NCBI GenBank assembly: GCA_015179125.1 | Contig: WHVA01000440.1 | Span: 1 to 64,000, forward strand | DNA from: Gautieria morchelliformis | Taxonomy: Eukaryota; Basidiomycota; Agaricomycetes; Gomphales; Gomphaceae | Length of the DNA stretch: 64,000 nt | Reading direction: 5' to 3' | Part shown: positions 23,658 to 35,147 of the stretch, in pieces | Layout of the letters: every line of letters begins with the position of its first letter | How positions within the stretch are numbered: position 1 is the first letter of the stretch | Translations under genes and position numbers: made by a program | Notes under the pieces: model-generated | Seen by the model: the letters and a program-made list of their open reading frames with translations, nothing else | Database searches by the model: none | Told to the model about the DNA's origin: nothing

Positions 23658-25174
23658 ATGTCCATGAATTACATCCAGGCAAGTTCAGATGATGTGTATC
23701 ATGGGTTTTGTATTGAACCATACCCTGACCTTAGTTGGAGAAGTTGGGAGAGGTGAGCCCTACGCTCAAATACTTGTCGTACACATGGCGTCAACATCTT
23801 CTAGGGAACATACGCCACGGTCTACAAGGTACGTCTGTGAGTATGCGTCAAGATCACATTGTGGAATTCCTTCCAGGGACGGTCCCGAACCACCAATGAA
23901 ATCGTTGCCCTCAAGGAAATCCACCTTGATGCCGAGGAGGGGACACCGTCCACGGCCATCCGCGAAATTTCCCTTATGAAAGAGCTCAAGCACACCAACA
24001 TCGTTCGCCTACATGATGTCATACATACGGAGACAAAACTGGTCCTTATCTTCGAATACTGCGAGCAGGATCTGAAGAAATACATGGACGCGCATGGCGA
24101 TCGTGGTGCTCTTGATCCCATGACTGTCCGCAGTTTTATGTATCAACTACTCAAAGGCACTGCCTTCTGCCACGAGAACCGTGTCCTCCATCGCGACCTT
24201 AAACCGCAGAACCTGCTCATTAATCGGAAGGGTGAACTTAAGCTCGGTGATTTTGGTCTGGCTCGGGCATTTGGCGTACCGGTGAACACGTTTTCCAACG
24301 AGGTAAGCCGGATGCACTCGTTTCTGTCATCGGTAACTCTTACACTATTGCAGGTTGTAACTTTGTGGTACCGAGCTCCTGATGTGCTTCTCGGCTCACG
24401 AACCTACAGTACTTCGATCGACGTCTGGTCCTGCGGTTGTATATTTGCGGAAATGATCCAAGGAACCCCTCTATTCCGAGGCCGAGATAATCAGGATCAA
24501 TTATTGCATATTATGAAGATTGTGGGTACGCCAGATGATCGAACGCTTCGAAAGATTGCCACCGAGTCGGTAAGCAGCCAGCCTCGATGTACTTGTTAGG
24601 GTATATCTGAACGTATAATTTCCAAAGGCATTGCAGCCAGAGACTGTTATGAAACAGTATCCCCGGTATCCAAAGGTTCCCTGGCAGAATGTCGTTCCCA
24701 AAGCTTCGCCACAGGGTGAGTGAACCTCGACACCATAGAGGCGATTAATTTAGATGTTGTTCTGTAGCCGTTGATTTACTGGAACGCCTTCTGCAATTTG
24801 ACCCGACCAAGCGGTTGACGGCCACAGAAGCTCTCGGGCATTCGTACTTCTCAAATTCGGTTCCGGCACCTTCCCACGGCTTATCCTACCCGCAACAGCA
24901 GCAACAACAGCAGCCTGCCATGATGCCACCGCCCCCGTACAACCCGTACCAGCACCACCCGCAGCATTCGCACACGCAGCACACGCACCACATGGACCCC
25001 CACGCAATGCACCAGCAGGCGTACGCCCAGCAGATGCAACAGATGGCGCAGTTGCAGGCTGCCCAAGCTGCCCAGGCACAGGCGGCGGCACAACAATATG
25101 CTCAGGCACAAGCGGCCCAGGCTGCACAGTACGGAGTGCCGTACCCCCCACCGTATGGACATAGCACACGCTAA
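23658..25174 (+). CDS. PHO85: PHO85/CDK5-type cyclin-dependent kinase with Gln/Ala-rich tail
   Basis: Seven exons (23658-23678, 23735-23752, 23805-23828, 23877-24302, 24354-24569, 24637-24715, 24768-25174) give 396 residues. All kinase motifs are present: glycine loop [10 protein letters not shown], the lysine in VALKEI, the PSTAIRE helix, [14 protein letters not shown] and [17 protein letters not shown] with these flanks and the QLEKLG start place it with Pho85, which uses several cyclins and controls phosphate, carbon and cell-cycle responses. The kinase domain ends near residue 300. The remaining 95 residues are Gln/Ala/His/Pro-rich with a run of seven Gln, much longer than in yeast. Intron 1 starts with GC (CAG then GCAAGT) instead of GT, and frame requires it. 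The first three exons are only 18-24 bases each. Confidence 0.95.
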
Positions 25175-25992
25175 AGAAGACGCCGACTGCTCTTGACATG
25201 TATGGGATAACAACAGCGCAATATTTCGATGGCTTGCTTCCTTCGTCCGACCGATATGTGGGTGCGTATAGAGGCACCAGTGTAGGCAAACATGTGTTTC
25301 ACTTTTATCCTCGATCTCGACTCGGTTTCATCTCGTGGACTTGTCTGCCACCGCCCCTCTCTGCTGTTGTTGCTGATGGCACAGACTTTCCCCCGTGATC
25401 CACAATGCATCTCTGCCATATAATGTAACTCGCTGCCCATAAATAAATCATGTAATCGTGATCATGTCAGCGACCCCGTCATGATGGTCCAAAGCCCAGG
25501 AAGGTGGCTTGCCAAGTGTATACAGCGTACAAGGCGAGTGAACGGAAACACGGTGTAAGTAACTGGTGTAAGTCAAGCGACTGGGGGAGATGTTTATATT
25601 CTCAGTCTCAATAGACGGTTTGAAAAGGAAAACAAAGAAGTGTCTTGCGCTCGACGCAAGACTTATGCCTTAAATGGAGCACCAAAGCGGTGATGACGTC
25701 ACGCGCGGGCGATCACGTGTTTGTATCGACGGGCTAAGCAACGCTTAGATCGTTGCGGGACACGCCGATGTTTAACCATTCTGGGAAGTTGATTAGCCTC
25801 CCAGTGCGGGACAATATGGTCGGCTTCTCCAATGGAACCACTGTCCTCCTTTGGCAGCCTCTTAGACATTCCCAGACTTCCGAGTCATCCCTGTCAGCCA
25901 CGACGGGCCACTCCAAGGGTTTAAAGGTGGAGACCTAGTCCTTTCTGCCAGTTCCCTCTCTTCTCCTTTCCACCATACCCGAGTCATACCCT
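25175..25992. other. Intergenic region
   Basis: This holds the 3' end of the kinase transcript and the upstream region of the VMAT-like transporter. A short palindrome-like AT block lies near 25440, and a pyrimidine-rich run ends just before the next ATG (25950-25980). I see no supported coding exon. Confidence 0.4.
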
Positions 25993-28242
25993 ATGGCCAA
26001 CAGCATGCGCTCCTCTGCGTCCACCGGCCGTCCCTTGGGTTTGGAGTGGCGCTCCAGCGTCTGGTTCGTCACTCTTGGTGAGTTACCAAACTGCTTCGCA
26101 ATCATTTCCATTATCTCGTTTCATCTCTTTCATAGTCGTCGGGTTTGGTGAGTCTTCTGGCGATCTCGGAGTGAACATTGCCCTGATGGTCTTCTCCAGG
26201 TGTTGCTACAGACCTCTTCTCATATGCTGTCATCATACCCGTCATTCCTTTCCGTCTTGAAGCACTTGGGTATAGCGATGCATCCGCTCGCACTGGCTGG
26301 CTGCTCTTTGCATACTCGGGAGGTCTTGCTGTCTCGACACCCCCTATCGCGTACGTCTCTATCACTTTCTCTTATGCAGCTGACAACGTGGTATGCAGTT
26401 GGTTCTCGGAGCGCTACAATGCCCGACGCATTCCACTCCTTTTAGGTCTCGTCACCCTCATCGGTGCTCAAGTCATGTTTATGCTTGCACCATTCTATTG
26501 GCTTATGGCATTGGCTCGAATCATACAAGGCGTAAGCTCTACATTTGTTTGGACGGTCGGCCTTGCCCTCTTGTGTGACACTGTTCCTGAGGCCCGTGTC
26601 GGACAACAACTTGGTCTCGCCATGGCTGGTCTGTCCGCCGGCGTCGTGTTGGCCCCCCCTATCGGCGGCGCACTCTACCAAAGCCTTGGGTTCAACGCCC
26701 CGTTCATCTTCAGCATCGGCATCGTTCTCGTAGACTTGGTGGGACGACTCCTTGTCATCGAACGCAAGCATGCCATCCCGTGGGGTGTGGACCCGGCAGC
26801 CATGCCGGCGACCCAGGCTTCTGATTCACGTACAATTCACGCAGATCACACGGCTGCTTTGGATAAGAATGCCATGACATCTCCTAAGCCTAACGAGGTT
26901 TTACCCTCGGCCGATCCTGTTGTCCTCGCAGGCCTAGACGGCAAGCTAGTTGTTGTCGAACGGAAGCACAATGACATCGTGTTCCCAGAAGCGGAAACGC
27001 GCACATCTAGTTCGGAACAGCATGATGAGACCACCACGGCAGAGGCGACCCCGCCTGCTGCTATGGCGTTAGGGAACAACTCACGCTCGCCTGCGACTGG
27101 AGAAACGGGCAGCCCGGCTGTGTTCTTCGACACGGCTGGACAGCTTGCCGTCGTTGGGAACAAGGATCAGTCACCGCGGAAGGTTTATGACAAGTCACTG
27201 GAGGAACATTGCCTCGATAGCTCGGATGCGAATGTCCACAATGGGGTCCAGCCACCGCAACCTCCGGTCATGCAGGGGGGCGCACTCGAAAAAGCGGAAC
27301 AGAGCATTCTTCCTCAGCCCAGTTCGAATGACTTGGCTGTCCAGGAGAGGTTGGATGAGGCCCCACAGTTGACATCGATGCAGGTCTTGTCTGCCATGTG
27401 CCATTCCCGACGGGCAGTTGCAGCCTTTTCCAACACGCTCATTTATGGGTGAGTTGTCGTTTCAAATCTCACCCATCTCTACTAAAGTGATTGCAGTGTT
27501 ACCTACTCAACGCAGGAGCCCACGCTACCTCTGAGGCTCCAGAATCCGTACGGCATGTCCTCCCTCAAGGTGGGGCTTGTTTACATTGCCTCCAGCGTTC
27601 CAACGCTTTTATGTGAGTCGTGTCGGCTTAATTATCATTTTTAAAATGATTGATAGTTTTCGGTTGCAGCTGGACCACTCGCTGGCTGGTTATCGGACAG
27701 AAAGGGGACTGGATTAATCACCATAGTCTGCCTTCTTTTAGCAATTCCCTGGTTCATCGTCATGGCAATCCATGGCCCACTCGCCCTACTCATTATTGGG
27801 GTTGTCATATCCAGTGAGCACCTCTGATTCTTGTTCATGGATGCACTTTTAACACGACATCCAAGACTTCTTCATTTCGGCAGTCGTTGCCCCATTAACA
27901 GCTGAACTCGCAGCCGTCACGAGAGAGCTCCCTGGCGTTGGATATTCCCATGTCTATGGCGCATTCAACCTAGCTTATGGGATCGGATCTGCTAGTGAGT
28001 GTCTCTAATGACATTACACTTTTTTGTACTAATTTTGGCCGAAAGTTGGGCCACTTTTGGGAGGGCAGCTGTACGATCACCTCCAGTACGGATGGACCGC
28101 CGTCGTTGGGCTCGCCGCAGGTCTCATGCTCGCTGCCGCTACAGTCGCCTTCTTTTTCACAGATGAGATACCTGTCGCCAAGAGACTTTTAGGGCTGCGA
28201 GGGCGTCGCCTATCCGGTAATAATCGAGGTGCTGAGGCTTGA
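25993..28242 (+). CDS. MFS transporter of the vesicular amine transporter (SLC18/VMAT-like) type
   Basis: Eight exons (25993-26077, 26136-26147, 26200-26350, 26399-27448, 27497-27612, 27670-27813, 27884-27994, 28046-28242) give 621 residues, all in phase; exon 2 is only 12 bases. Six membrane segments (GVATDLFSYAVIIPVIPF, YSGGLAVSTPP, FYWLMALARIIQGVSS, LGLAMAGLSAGVVLAPPIGG) are followed by a polar loop of about 210 residues and then six more (LPGVGYSHVYGAFNLAYG, GLAAGLMLAAATVAFFF). The ARIIQGVSS motif and the APPIGG motif at TM5 are typical of the DHA1/VMAT branch, proton-coupled exporters of amines and drugs. The loop is long for the family. The substrate cannot be read from sequence. Confidence 0.9.
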
Positions 28243-28668
28243 CCTCCATAGTCTTCTGGAGGTTTCAATTTATCATGCTTATCTATTGCAGGATTTGATT
28301 ATGTTGCTGTATGGGTCAATTTATATTAATAAAGTCGTACACGTGCTTCAAAAGTTGGCCACAGTTAGTCAAGACCTTCCCAAGCTCCATTTTCTTGCAA
28401 CAGGGACAACATACGTTTTGTATTTGATACAACAAGTATTACAATGGACCTACTTCAACAAAAGACACGGTTCCTATAGCCAAGGACAGCGCATACGGTC
28501 TTTTCGCCTCGGAGTAACTTCAGCTAGGACTGCCCCATCCATTATGAATTTCCATGCGCACCGTCTACTCGATGGCGGACATGTTGCGGATACGTTTAGA
28601 CATTCTAGAGGCAGGACCAGTGGCTTTGAGTGCCTATGTGGCCAAGTTAAGGAATCATGTAAAGCCTA
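28243..28668. other. Convergent 3' region
   Basis: 426 bp between the stop codons of the VMAT-like transporter and the converging glycosylase gene. The plus strand is open in stretches (28229-28672), but this has no family signal and is probably 3' untranslated. An AT-rich TTTATATTAATAAAG near 28320 could serve polyadenylation. Confidence 0.4.
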
Positions 28669-30073
28669 CTAGAAAATAAGATCTACCTTGCGCTTCATAG
28701 AACATTGTGCCACTTCGGCTTCTGCATCCGACAACGGCGTTGATTTTTCATCCGATATCAAGCCAGCCTTGGTCTGCGAGAGCTGACCAATTGTTCTGGG
28801 GTTTCTTACATGAAGAAAGGCAGGCTCCTTTTTTAACAAGATCTGTAATTCGGTAACATAAGCTGAAGTACGGCCTCCAACTTTAGCCCACTTGATAGTC
28901 GCAGGCTTGCCATTTGGCTGGTTCACCGATTTGTTAACGGAATAAAATAGAGATAAATGGCGTAACCATACCAGCACTAAAGTGTGAACATTCTTCCCCT
29001 TTCCCTAATCGAAAGAGCTTCGACAAACTACGATAAGTAGAATTGATTTTGACGCACCCAACGGTGTTTAAACAACCAATCGTCTGGGAAGCGAGACGAG
29101 TCAGCATTGACTTCAACAGCTTTGCAACAAACGTCGATTGTTTTACGATGCAGATTCGTCAGCTGCACGTCTGTCAGCGCATTCGTCCGTTGTTCTGGGT
29201 GCACACGAGCTTGATATAAAATCTCGTCTGTACCATTTGAGTAGGCAACTGCGACTATGAATGAATGCTGAAGTACACACCAGCAACCCAATTTCCTACC
29301 CCTGCGTTGAATGACTGGTCCAGAAGTAAATTTTTAATTGTACACGAGCGTTTGCAAACGGCGTTAGCATAATCCTCGAGATTTGGCATGGTCAGGATAG
29401 GATCAAACCCAAGGTTTGAGATGGGTGGTTCTGTCATGGGCGAAGCGCAAAGACGGATGCGCCCCAGACGGCGGGCGTCAAGAAATGCTAACTGGGCAGA
29501 GGGAGACGTTGCAGTGGCAGCTATGTGAAAGATGAACTGGATGCCCATAACATCTGATGTTAACAGATTGACACTGTGCAATAAAATTACCTTCATGAAA
29601 CGAGGGGGCCATGCTTGTGTTTGTGACTGAAGCCTCTCGGGCATGTAGTATGTGGGCTCTTCTCCTTTAACCTGTCAACGAACTTAGTATTAGCGCGGCG
29701 CCTTGGGATATGGTCCGACCTGGATCATGCCTGTCATTCCAAAATGGAAGACTGGTGAAGGTCCCTCGCCGTCGAGGGTGATGTAGAAAACTTTTCCGTA
29801 ACGACCAACCCCTTTCACTTCCCTACCAGTAATTGCATTCGCCTTTTCATGGCACTTGATCAGTGAGATGCAGAATGAGGATCATGATGCGAACAAATTC
29901 ATCATGCGTGATGCCACAGTAAACGAGAGCGTCCTCTGTTGTTTCGACTCGCTCGATCACTCTCCCCTGGGCGATCTCCCTGGTCAAGGAAGCTGCCCTT
30001 TCCACCTCTATGATGCCAACGTCAATTAAGCTGGTCACGTATAATATATATACAAACCAGGAAGCTCAGGCAT
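28669..30073 (-). CDS. Formamidopyrimidine-DNA glycosylase (Fpg/MutM-like, plant and fungal MMH type)
   Basis: Eight exons (30073-30058, 30007-29895, 29842-29720, 29671-29591, 29536-29281, 29227-29058, 29004-28972, 28917-28669) give 346 residues. Splicing the 16-base first exon creates the MPELPEVE start with the catalytic Pro-2 and Glu-3. The conserved lysine lies in GRYGKVFY, the damage-binding loop in FHFGMTGMIQ, then LDARRLGRI and NLGFDPIL. The helix-two-turn-helix reads NAGVGNWVADEILYQARVHP. No four-cysteine zinc finger is visible, as in plant and fungal enzymes, which use a zincless finger. The enzyme excises oxidised purines and nicks the strand in base excision repair. The C-terminal 60 residues are charged and variable. 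Confidence 0.93.
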
Positions 30074-30257
30074 GAATGAATGCCAAGTCGTGCGTGACCG
30101 ACCAACTGGCTTGTCCGACGCGCGGTGTGGCAAGGAAAGCTTACTACCGTACGCACTGAGCTTACCCCAAAACTGCGACGTAAGCCGCAGACCCTTTGAA
30201 CTTGACCGCAGCTCCGGCTGAGGCTGTACTGCAGAACGACTTTCCCTACTACTAGGT
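30074..30257. promoter_or_regulatory. Shared divergent promoter of the Fpg glycosylase and YSC84 genes
   Basis: 184 bp separate two outward-facing start codons. The region is GC-rich, with CGCGGTGTGG and CCGCAGCTCCGG blocks. No specific site is claimed; the call rests on orientation and spacing. Confidence 0.45.
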
Positions 30258-32151
30258 ATGAAGCTTAACTCGCCGTTTCCTCAGACTCTTCCAAAAGAAT
30301 GCACCAAAGCTGCTAAAATATGTCTGTTCAATTTTATTATTTTTCGAACACTTTCTCGCTCTGATTGTTCTTTCCTCCCAGTCCATTCCTTCGTTGACAC
30401 TCATAATCAGGGCCTAGACAGAGTCATTCCACGTTCTGTTCTTCAGCGTGCAAAAGGCTTTGCCATATTTTCTGTCTTCAAGGCTGGCTTTGTGTTCTCT
30501 GCGCGAGGTATGTGTAATGATGGGTTGTCCCCTTGATCGTCAAGATTGACCCTCACATGGCAAGCTGGAAGTGGAATCGTCATTGCCAAATTAGCAGACG
30601 GCAGTCAGTACTTTCAACACTTACTGTATACAATGAATCCCCATCTCACGCATACCTTTTTACGTAATTAGCATGGTCTGCTCCCTCTGCCATAGGAACA
30701 GCAGGTATGGGTGTCGGAGGTCAGGTCGGTGATGGTTGTTCTTATCAATCGAATCAGTCTGATGACAATCTTAAGGCCGGAGCCGAAGTGACCGACTTCT
30801 TGATAATTTTGAATTCTCGTTCTGTGCGTTGTGCGCTCAGCCTCGTTTACTGCTGTTATCTTATGTTTCCTTTTGCAGGCCGTCGTAAGCCAACTTTGAG
30901 CTATCGATTCATGATGGCTGATCGCTCCTAAGAAATCTTTCATGGCGGCGGGATCCTTGACACTAGGTGGCAATATGAGCATAGCCGTAGGCCCTTTGGG
31001 TAGAAACGGAGAGGCATCTAGTTCGGTGAATACTAGTGGCAGTCTTGCTATGATGCACGTAATGAGTTCAAACAGCCTTGAGTCGCCGCTGATATTTCCA
31101 TTTAACAGGTATTCATACTCTAAGACCAAAGGACTTTTCGGAGGCGTAAGCGTAGAGGGTTCCGTTATCGTGGCGCGACAAGATGCAAATGCTCAGGCGT
31201 ATGCAATGGGCGTGACCGCCAAGAGCCTCCTTAGTGGCTCAATTCCACCGCCGTCGTGGGCCATGGAGCTCATTAGAACCCTCGAGCGATGCACGGGACC
31301 TCCCGGAGGTAGAAATTGGATCCATGATGGGGGAGGCGAGCAGGGCTATGCGTTCGGTCGCATGGCTAGTTTCGACGACCAGTCCACACGGAGGATGAGG
31401 ACAAACAGCGTATCTTCCTTTCCGCCTGCTACATGGGGGAAAAGCAAAGATGGGGGCTCCTACTTTCACACTGACCCTGCAGATGAGCTGGACGATAGGA
31501 AGGCTAGACCAGACAATCCTTCAGCTGTGGAAGAGTTTGATTCCCCGACATACAGTTTTCCCACTCGATTTGAATCTGAAAACTCCTACACGAAGTCTTC
31601 TAAGTCAGATGAAATGAATCCAAATAGAGTCCAGCCGGGATATCCAAACTCTTTCCGTACCCATCCTTCGTCGAAATCATTGTCGATGCTGCCACCAGAC
31701 TATACTTCCAACCCCTTCGCACAATCTAGTCCTCATACAAATCCTTTCACCTCGTCCCAAACTTCACACCAGGAAACCAACGTTGATCGGGCGCCATTGC
31801 ACCCACAACATCACGTAGCTCAAGCTGTTGCTCAGTTTGATTTCAAGGCTGTGGAGGTACGCTTCTCACTTGCGCACAACGTTGATACTGAACTATCGAT
31901 ATGACTGTCAGCCTGGTGATTTAGAGTTCTCCAAGGGGGACGTAATTAATATCATGGAGAAGAGCGACAGGACCGATGACTGGTATGCACTCCACCCTCA
32001 TTCAAGAAGCTATCTGTAACATCACTTGATTAGGTGGACAGGCGTAATCGGTGGACGACAAGGAATATTTCCGGCGTACGTGATTTCATGAATAGATGAA
32101 GCCATGAAAATTCTGATAAATATGATTAGCAATTTCGTTGCTCTGCTTTAG
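30258..32151 (+). CDS. YSC84: YSC84/SH3YL1-type actin-patch protein with C-terminal SH3 domain
   Basis: Ten exons (30258-30321, 30382-30507, 30565-30603, 30672-30728, 30783-30823, 30879-30884, 30933-31856, 31912-31982, 32034-32075, 32130-32151) give 463 residues, or 445 if an in-frame 54-bp segment at 31055-31108 is spliced out. The N-terminal 210 residues are the Ysc84 lipid- and actin-binding (SYLF) domain: VLQRAKGFAIFSVFKAGF, TWSAPSAIGTAGMGVGGQVG, SYSKTKGLFGGVSVEGS. A disordered Ser/Pro/Asn linker leads to an SH3 domain (AVAQFDFKAVEPGDLEF, DWWTGVIGGRQGIFPANFV). The family works in endocytic actin patches. Exon 6 is only six bases (Ala-Val) and is required for AVKSFM. The 31055-31108 segment would start with GC. 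Confidence 0.9.
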
Positions 32152-32303
32152 AATCTCGGTGTATTGTTGTCGTTGAGAGAATTTGTATGATCATTTCTAC
32201 AATCATCACATACTGTAGTAGCTGTATCCATCTCCCATGTATGTTACCGTATCGGACTTTGTTATCGCACGTGATGCTCAGCCACCATACTTGTAAGTAG
32301 ATC

Positions 32304-34898
32304 ATGGTAAAGTCAAAATTCTACGCCGTTCGAAACGGGCGAGAAGGACCAAAGATTTACAATAACTGGTTACAGGTGTGCGGCAACCGTAAAGTGATAT
32401 CCATTCGTGTGACAACTGATAGGCATAATTATTAGTGCGAAACAGCCGTCAAAGGTTGGCCAGGTGCTCGACATAAGAGCTTTGTAGCCGAAGAAGCAGC
32501 ACAAGCGTGGTTGGTCGACGTCAGTCTTGATAATAACCTTGGTATGTTCTTCTTGCTGGACTTCAAAAATCCGCCGTTACTAAATATCATGGTAGTCAGT
32601 ACTGGTAATCCGTGGTTGACTACGGACCCACAGACTAGTCATCAGGCCTCTCCGCTCCCAGAGACACCTCCAAGTGTACCATTGGATGTGGAGCCATTTA
32701 CTGAAAACTTCCTACCTCTTTCCAATGACTCTGGCGATGCAAAACCTTCATCATCGAAGTCAGCGATCACACTTTCAGATGAACAGCAACATATCCTTGA
32801 TCTGATCAAGCAAGGGAAAAACATGTTTTTCACAGGCTTCGCAGGTGAGCATCGTTCACACCTAACTCCCAAATCCTGAATTGTCTCGTCATCATAGGCA
32901 CCGGGAAATCAGTCCTATTGAGGGAAATAATCACACACTTGGGTGGAGGTGTCTCTGAGAGCGTCGCCATAACTGCATCTGTGAGGATTGTCTAATACTG
33001 ATCAGCGGAAGAGATGATACATACAGTTTGATCTACAGACCGGAATCGCAGCCGTTAACATCGGAGGAGTCACGCTACATTCATGGGCAGGCATCGGTCT
33101 GGGTATTGAAAATGTCGATAAATTGGTAGAGAAGGTGAAGGGTAACAAATACAGCCGGAAACGCTGGTGCCAAACTAAAACTATAATCGTTGATGAAAGT
33201 GAGTCGTATAGGAAACAGAGGTATTGAGATGGGTTCTGATCCCGGTTTGATTCTCAGTATCGATGGTTGATGGAGTACTCTATGACAAACTAGAATTCAT
33301 AGCCCGTAGCGTACGAGATAACGATCTGCCTTTTGGTGGTATCCAGGTCAGTTTATGTCTGACATGTTAATGCCCTGAATATTATGGTCATGTAGCTGGT
33401 TTTGTCAGGTGATTTCTGTCAACTCCCACCCATCCCAGACCGATATGGTGGTGCAATATGTTTCGCGTTTGAGGCCAGATCATGGAGGAAATGCTTCGAT
33501 TCTGGCGTAGGTACGGTTCACCGACTGACCAAGGTTTTCCGTCAAAAAGATGAAGGTTTGTGCTTCGTTCAATGACTTTCTGCATGACTGAACACCTTAC
33601 AGTTTTCATCGATATGCTAAACTCCTTGAGGCATGGTCAGCCCGACGCAAGTACTTCAGCACGTTTCAAAGATTTGTCACGACCTATTCACTATAACGAT
33701 GGTCTGGAGCCTTGCGAACTGTGCGTGATATCTTACAGGCGCTCTATTGGCTGTAATCAGTCTGGCTCAGCTTTCCTTTGCGCGAACAAGTGCGTGAGGC
33801 AAATGAGATTCGCTTGCGTCGACTTACTGGAAAGTTCCAAACTTATGTGGCGTCGGATATTCCAGGTCGTGACATGTATAATAACCCTGTCAGCATGGAT
33901 AAGGGCAAGAAGTTGCTCGACAGATTGATTGTCCCAGAAGTGATCGAACTAAAGGTGCTGAGCATACGCTCCAATGTCTGCTTTGCTAAACGGCGGCACA
34001 GGTTGGCGCACAGGTCATGTTAGTCAGGGTAGGATTTAAACATAATAGCTTTGTCGATTGGCCGATCCTGTGCGTAGAATATTGACCAGGGTAAACTCGT
34101 CAACGGCAGTATGGGCCAGGTTGTTGCATTTCAGTCTCTTGCGGAAGCCCGGGGGCTTCACACAGAAATCGCACAAGTCGATGATAGCAAGACAAAGCAC
34201 CATGAAGAACCTTCTATGGACGCACCCGAAGAAGAAGAAGCCTACGTTGACAGAGTGTGGCCTGTGGTGCGATTTTTGAATGGGAGAACCTTGTTGTTAA
34301 CACCTGGTATGCGCAGCTCGGCTCCAGAATTAGTTGTCCTTATATGTCCTTTCAGTGGAGTTCGAGGTTGTGAATGTTTCTGGCAAAATGGAGGCTCGTC
34401 GAGATCAGGTTGTTATCGCTGTTTATTTTTGCGACATAGCTGCCTTTTCACGCAGCAACCCAGATACCACTGATCCTTTCCTGGGCGATTTCGATACACA
34501 AATCCCAAGGACAGACCCTTGAAAGGGTCAAAGTAGATCTCAGTCGGGTCTTCGAGAAGGGACAAGGTGACCATGACCTTAAGGCGGCCTATGTAGCTCT
34601 CACACCATTCTTTTGTAGCATACGTGGCACTTTCCCGCGCAACGTGCCTTGCAGGTTTACAGGTATTAAATTTTCACCCATCAAAGTTTGTCTCTAGACA
34701 TGTCCTCCCGCCTGGCGCTCACGTCACCTTATCTATAGAGTGATGGCACATCCACGAGTTCTTGATTATTACAAACGGTTGGAGGAAAATGCGTCGCAGG
34801 TGATGCCACCAGCACATGCCACCCAACAGCCATTCGATGAATTCGATGAATTCGATGATGAAGATGCAATGGCGAGCTATTACGCTGTGGGCTTATAG
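32304..34898 (+). CDS. PIF1: PIF1-family DNA helicase with N-terminal RNase H1 hybrid-binding domain
   Basis: Fifteen exons fit in phase from the ATG at 32304 to the stop at 34898 (starting 32304-32375, 32436-32541, 32596-32844, ending 34739-34898) and give 619 residues. Residues 1-48 match the RNase H1 N-terminal/viroplasmin fold that grips RNA:DNA hybrids ([31 protein letters not shown]). After a Ser/Pro linker comes a complete PIF1 core: Walker [22 protein letters not shown], Walker [53 protein letters not shown] and [12 protein letters not shown]1 is a 5'-3' helicase of nucleus and mitochondria that prefers hybrids and G-quadruplexes. The C-terminus is acidic ([11 protein letters not shown]). 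No separate mitochondrial presequence is visible. Confidence 0.92.
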
Positions 34899-35147
34899 GA
34901 TGAACGCGGTCACCATCAGCAGTTTATATAGCAAGTGGATTTTTACCTCAAAGAATGAGCTGGTGAAGATTGAAATGAAGTGCTATCTGGAGTCTATCAC
35001 ATAATTTAAGTAGGTACTGCATTCCGGCGATCGAGCAGATACTGTACTGTACTTGTATCGAATTAACGGTTTGAGTTTACCGAGGGGTTGAAAAAGAGTC
35101 ATCTCAAGTTTACACTGATCTAATTACGTCAGCCACACACGCTACTT

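Noticed and set aside
24750..25289. Long minus-strand open frame opposite the kinase tail
   Set aside because: It is the shadow of the Gln/Ala repeat of the PHO85-type kinase; the repeat has no stops in several frames.
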